From NCBI GenBank assembly GCA_023457135.1, contig JAEWMO010000110.1:1-7872 (forward strand): DNA of 7,872 bases, written 5' to 3'. Source of the DNA: Methanobacteriota archaeon. Lineage in GTDB: Archaea > Halobacteriota > Methanomicrobia > Methanomicrobiales > Methanoculleaceae. The notes under the pieces are model-generated. The model searched no databases. It had not been told where the DNA came from and saw only the letters and a list, made by a program, of their open reading frames with translations. Positions within the stretch are counted from its first letter, which is position 1, and the number at the start of each line of letters is the position of its first letter. Shown here piece by piece: positions 5,603 to 7,872 of the stretch. The translations under genes and the position numbers were made by a program.

Positions 5603-7129
5603 TTACAGATCAATAGTCTCGACATTCTCATTCTCAAAGGTTTCTCTCCCGGCCTGCTTCCTCTCAGCGGCTTTTGCCCTCCGCACCTTGATCTGGTAGA
5701 CCAGTCCTATGACCTGCACGGTTATCAGCGGCATCATGGCCACTATGCCGATGATGCCGAACGCATCCAGCAGTAAGGGACCTCCTACGGCATCGGTGGC
5801 GCCGAGAGCGAACGGGAGGAGGAATGCCGCCGCCATGGTGCCCGCGGCCACACCGCCGGAGTCGAACGCGATCGCGGTGAAGATCTGGGGCACGAAGAAC
5901 GTCAGCAGGAGGGCGACGGCGTAGCCCGGCAGGAGGAAGTACCAGATGTCGATACTCGTGAGAACCCGGATCATGGCAAGGGCAAGGGCAATCCCGACGC
6001 CGATCGAGAGGGCCAGCATCATGACCCGCCGTGAGATGGCACCGTTCGTGATATCCTCTATCTGCTTGTTGAGGATATGCACCGCAGGCTCAGCAGCGAC
6101 GATAAAGAAGCCGATGACCAGACCTAACGGGATCAGGATCCAGTTGTTGGGTAGCGACGCGACGGCATGACCAAGGTAGGTCCCGGCGGGCATGAACCCG
6201 ATATACACACCGGTCAGGAAGATCGTGAGCCCCACGAGGATGTAGACGAGTCCCACGCCGATCCGGATCAACTGGCTCCCTGGCAGCCTCAAGCGTACGA
6301 TCTGGAACGCCCCGAAGAAGACGATGACGGGCAAGAGGATGAGACAGACCTCTTTGAAGAACCCGACCAATCCTGCGGCGTACAGCGCCGCCAGTTCCCC
6401 GACGCTGTCTGCCGTGGCGGGTGTCTCAAAGGCGTAGCCGGTGCCTGTCGGATCGTAGAAGACCCCCATGATCAGGACTGCCAGGATCGGCCCTATCGAG
6501 CAGAGGGCGCACAGCCCGAAACTGTCCTCCTCCGTACTCCTCCCCGCACGGACCGCCGAGACGCCGGCACCCAGAGCGAGGATGAAGGGCACGGTGATGG
6601 GGCCGGTGGTGACGCCGCCCGAATCGAATCCCACGCCCATGTACTCCGGTGCGGTGAACGCGGCGACGATGAAGATCAGGGCGTAGGTGAGGATGAACAG
6701 GTAGGAGATCCTGACCTGAAAGAGGATCCGCAGCATGGCGATCACGAGGAAGATGCCCACGCCGAAGGCGACCGTGGCTGCGAGAACGAAGTCCGGCACG
6801 GCGGGGACCTGCCGGGTCAGCACCTGCAGGTCGGGCTCCGCCAGCGTCAGCGCCAGGCCCAGCAGGAAACTGATCAGGATCATCAGCCAGAGGTTTCGCG
6901 ACTCAGTCAGTTTCGAACCTATCAGCTCGCCCATGGGCATCACGGCTATGTCGGCGCCGAGCGTGAAGGCGCTCATGCCGAGGATGAGCAGAACGATCCC
7001 CGGTACAAAGAGCACCAGTGTGCCGGTCGGCAGGGGGGCTATCGTAACATGCAGCAGAAGCACGATGACGCCGATAGGCAAGACTGACTGTGCCGATTCT
7101 TTGAATTTGTCCACGAGCGCTCTCTGCAT
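5603..7129 (-). CDS. DUF1538 family integral membrane protein, internally duplicated
   Basis: A 508-residue polytopic membrane protein with about 12-14 hydrophobic segments. It consists of two homologous halves of roughly 250 residues, linked near 225-256. Three motifs recur: GxxIxxMPxG at 58-67 and 307-316, an AEP motif at 97-99 and 346-348 (AEPDLQVLTRQV and AEPAVHILNKQI), and FDSGGV at 168-173 and 422-427. Acid- and glycine-rich motifs inside hydrophobic segments suggest pore or substrate sites, so a transporter or channel is likely, but I know of no established substrate for DUF1538. The tail from 481 is basic then acidic and should lie in the cytoplasm. The following gene is a double P-II-like protein, which suggests ligand-controlled transport. 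A TATA box at 7165-7172 and an AGGA patch before the ATG at 7129 support this start. It diverges from the ferritin-like gene. Confidence 0.88.
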   Translation of the reverse strand: MQRALVDKFKESAQSVLPIGVIVLLLHVTIAPLPTGTLVLFVPGIVLLILGMSAFTLGADIAVMPMGELIGSKLTESRNLWLMILISFLLGLALTLAEPDLQVLTRQVPAVPDFVLAATVAFGVGIFLVIAMLRILFQVRISYLFILTYALIFIVAAFTAPEYMGVGFDSGGVTTGPITVPFILALGAGVSAVRAGRSTEEDSFGLCALCSIGPILAVLIMGVFYDPTGTGYAFETPATADSVGELAALYAAGLVGFFKEVCLILLPVIVFFGAFQIVRLRLPGSQLIRIGVGLVYILVGLTIFLTGVYIGFMPAGTYLGHAVASLPNNWILIPLGLVIGFFIVAAEPAVHILNKQIEDITNGAISRRVMMLALSIGVGIALALAMIRVLTSIDIWYFLLPGYAVALLLTFFVPQIFTAIAFDSGGVAAGTMAAAFLLPFALGATDAVGGPLLLDAFGIIGIVAMMPLITVQVIGLVYQIKVRRAKAAERKQAGRETFENENVETIDL

Positions 7130-7164
7130 TCTTCTACGTCCTTTGTACTGATCGATATTGAACG

Positions 7165-7175
7165 GATATATGCAT
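7165..7175 (-). promoter_or_regulatory. TATA box of the DUF1538/P-II operon
   Basis: The minus strand reads ATGCATATATC, centred about 40 bases before the ATG at 7129. Transcription would start near 7141-7143, giving a short leader that still includes an AGGA ribosome-site-like patch near 7137-7141. There is no clear promoter between the two genes of the operon. Confidence 0.55.
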
Positions 7176-7231
7176 TAACGATATGCCGGACGGATCTTCG
7201 TTGAAACCGGCGGGAGCAGAGCGGACCCAAC

Positions 7232-7242
7232 GTATATATATC
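7232..7242 (+). promoter_or_regulatory. TATA box of the ferritin-like gene
   Basis: GTATATATATC is a near-ideal archaeal TATA box. Transcription is expected near 7264, giving a leader of about 50 bases. The box for the opposite operon lies only about 65 bases away, so a regulator bound between the two could act on both. Confidence 0.65.
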
Positions 7243-7263
7243 ATAGCAGCGCACGGCCCAGAC

Positions 7264-7289
7264 CGGAAGCCCGTCTCATAGGGCCTCCG
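7264..7289 (+). promoter_or_regulatory. Hairpin at the start of the ferritin-like gene's leader
   Basis: CGGA (7264-7267) pairs with TCCG (7286-7289) and GCCC (7269-7272) with GGGC (7281-7284), separated by a single A-C mismatch, around the eight-base loop GTCTCATA. It would form at the very 5' end of the predicted mRNA. It may act as an RNA structure or, as an imperfect palindrome in DNA, as an operator just downstream of the promoter. Confidence 0.4.
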
Positions 7290-7313
7290 CACCACGACAG
7301 GAGATCTGATGGC

Positions 7314-7628
7314 ATGCCCGAATTTGCACAACCGTTCTCCGGGAACCGCATGGAACGTAAACTTGACCGGGGTGAACTCATCCGGACTATCCGGTTCTCG
7401 ATCGCCGCCGAGTACGAGGCGATCCAGTTCTATGTCCAGATAGCCGAGTCGACCGACGACCCGCTGGTCCAGAAGGTGATGCGAGATATCGCTGACGAGG
7501 AGAAGGAGCATGCAGGGGAGTTCCTGCGTCTTCTCCGGGAGATCGAACCTGCGGAGGAGGAGTTCTACCGGCACGGCTACGAGGAGGTAGAGGAGATGAT
7601 TGAGGAGGTGAAGAAGGGCGGGAAGTGA
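7314..7628 (+). CDS. Encapsulated-ferritin-type (EncFtn-like) ferritin-like protein
   Basis: A 104-residue, two-helix iron-binding protein. The helix FSIAAEYEAIQFYVQIAES (28-46) and the segment MRDIADEEKEHAGEFLRLL (56-74) carry Glu33, Glu35, Tyr40, Glu63 and His66. Their spacing (E-x29-E-x2-H) equals that of Glu32, Glu62 and His65 in the ferroxidase site of Rhodospirillum rubrum EncFtn. The remainder closely resembles, from memory, the ferritin-like domain fused to the Pyrococcus furiosus encapsulin shell. Such proteins need to oligomerise to complete the di-iron site and oxidise Fe(II), normally inside an encapsulin. Here the domain is free-standing and no shell gene is in the window. An AGGAG at 7299-7303 lies ten bases before the ATG; an ATG at 7309 is out of frame, and Met13 is a possible later start. 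A role in iron storage or oxidative defence is inferred. Confidence 0.88.
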   Translation: MPEFAQPFSGNRMERKLDRGELIRTIRFSIAAEYEAIQFYVQIAESTDDPLVQKVMRDIADEEKEHAGEFLRLLREIEPAEEEFYRHGYEEVEEMIEEVKKGGK

Positions 7629-7772
7629 TTCCCGCACCCGGGGAGACATGTAACAGTCAGAGCAGTTTTCTGGAGCCGGTATCCCGGCATGTTATACATA
7701 CGTCATCAAATAAGCAGTCCCGGGGAGTCCCATTGCCCCAAAGAGCCCGGTAATGCCTGCGACAACAGAAGG
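7629..7772. other. Non-coding spacer with a short T-tract
   Basis: Between the ferritin-like stop and the next promoter there is no convincing gene. A small CAG-TTTT-CTG element at 7662-7671 follows the stop and might end transcription. A TATA-like TTATACAT at 7692-7699 has no plausible coding start at the right distance. Confidence 0.3.
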
Positions 7773-7781
7773 CATAAATAT
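7773..7781 (+). promoter_or_regulatory. TATA box of the gene at the right edge
   Basis: CATAAATAT would set the transcript start near 7803, leaving a leader of about 40 bases that contains the ribosome-site hairpin at 7817-7836. Confidence 0.5.
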
Positions 7782-7816
7782 CTCCGGCACAACAATTTGC
7801 ACTGTAAAATATCGGC

Positions 7817-7836
7817 ACCACCCTTTCAGGGGAGGT
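7817..7836 (+). promoter_or_regulatory. Hairpin covering the ribosome-binding site of the last gene
   Basis: ACC (7817-7819) can pair with GGT (7834-7836) and CCCT (7821-7824) with AGGG (7828-7831), around the loop TTC with a small internal loop. The GGAGG ribosome site at 7831-7835 would be partly hidden in this fold. Whether it forms in the cell is not known. Confidence 0.35.
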
Positions 7837-7843
7837 TATGAAG

Positions 7844-7872
7844 ATGAAGAAAGGATTTATGGCAGATATTGA
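7844..7872 (+). CDS. Partial gene at the right edge, N-terminus only, possibly cupin
   Basis: An open frame with its own promoter and a strong GGAGG at 7831-7835 enters the window's end. The ATG at 7844 is eight bases after the ribosome site and is preferred; the ATG at 7838 is in frame but only two bases from it. The visible peptide is MKKGFMADI. This faintly recalls the N-terminus of small cupin proteins that start K-x-F-x-x-(N/D)-I-E, but about ten residues cannot establish that. It does not look like the start of an encapsulin shell protein. Confidence 0.55.

Noticed and set aside
6167..7087. Long plus-strand open frame of 306 codons rich in Asp, Glu, Gln and His
   Set aside because: It lies wholly antisense to the DUF1538 gene. 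Its odd composition follows from reading hydrophobic codons backwards, and it has no promoter or ribosome site.
7689..7841. Plus-strand open frame of 50 codons beginning at 7689
   Set aside because: It is rich in Cys, His and Asn with poor codon use, lacks a ribosome site, and spans the promoter and hairpin of the next gene.

Overview
The window reads as chromosomal DNA of a euryarchaeal methanogen. A Methanomicrobiales genome such as Methanoculleus is my best guess. The DNA is GC-rich, promoters are archaeal TATA boxes about 25-30 bases before the expected transcript start, several genes look leaderless, ribosome sites are GGAGG-like, and the tRNA gene lacks an encoded CCA and has T at the discriminator position. 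The lineage is inferred from overall character, not from a marker gene.

Left part (1-2424), minus strand: the first codons of a gene that leaves the window (1-70), a spacer with a GC-rich inverted repeat, a radical SAM protein with a C-terminal winged-helix domain, and an orphan all-helical protein of 392 residues. The orphan diverges from a compact TIM-barrel protein (2543-3274) that keeps the full metal-ligand pattern of the endonuclease IV fold. Both of these divergent genes seem to be transcribed without a leader.

Middle part (3275-4813), plus strand: a hairpin, tRNA-Thr(GGT), a short SlyD-type FKBP prolyl isomerase, and a flavodoxin-fold NAD(P)H-dependent FMN reductase relative. These look like independently promoted housekeeping or redox genes.

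Right part (4814-7872): a minus-strand two-gene operon encodes an internally duplicated DUF1538 membrane protein and, 6 bases downstream, a protein made of two fused P-II-like domains. This is the best candidate for an undescribed system: a duplicated membrane carrier or channel paired with a duplicated P-II-like regulator. Diverging from it is a 104-residue encapsulated-ferritin-type protein (EncFtn family) with a complete ferroxidase motif and a hairpin in its leader. A last gene begins at the right edge, behind a ribosome site that can fold into a hairpin.
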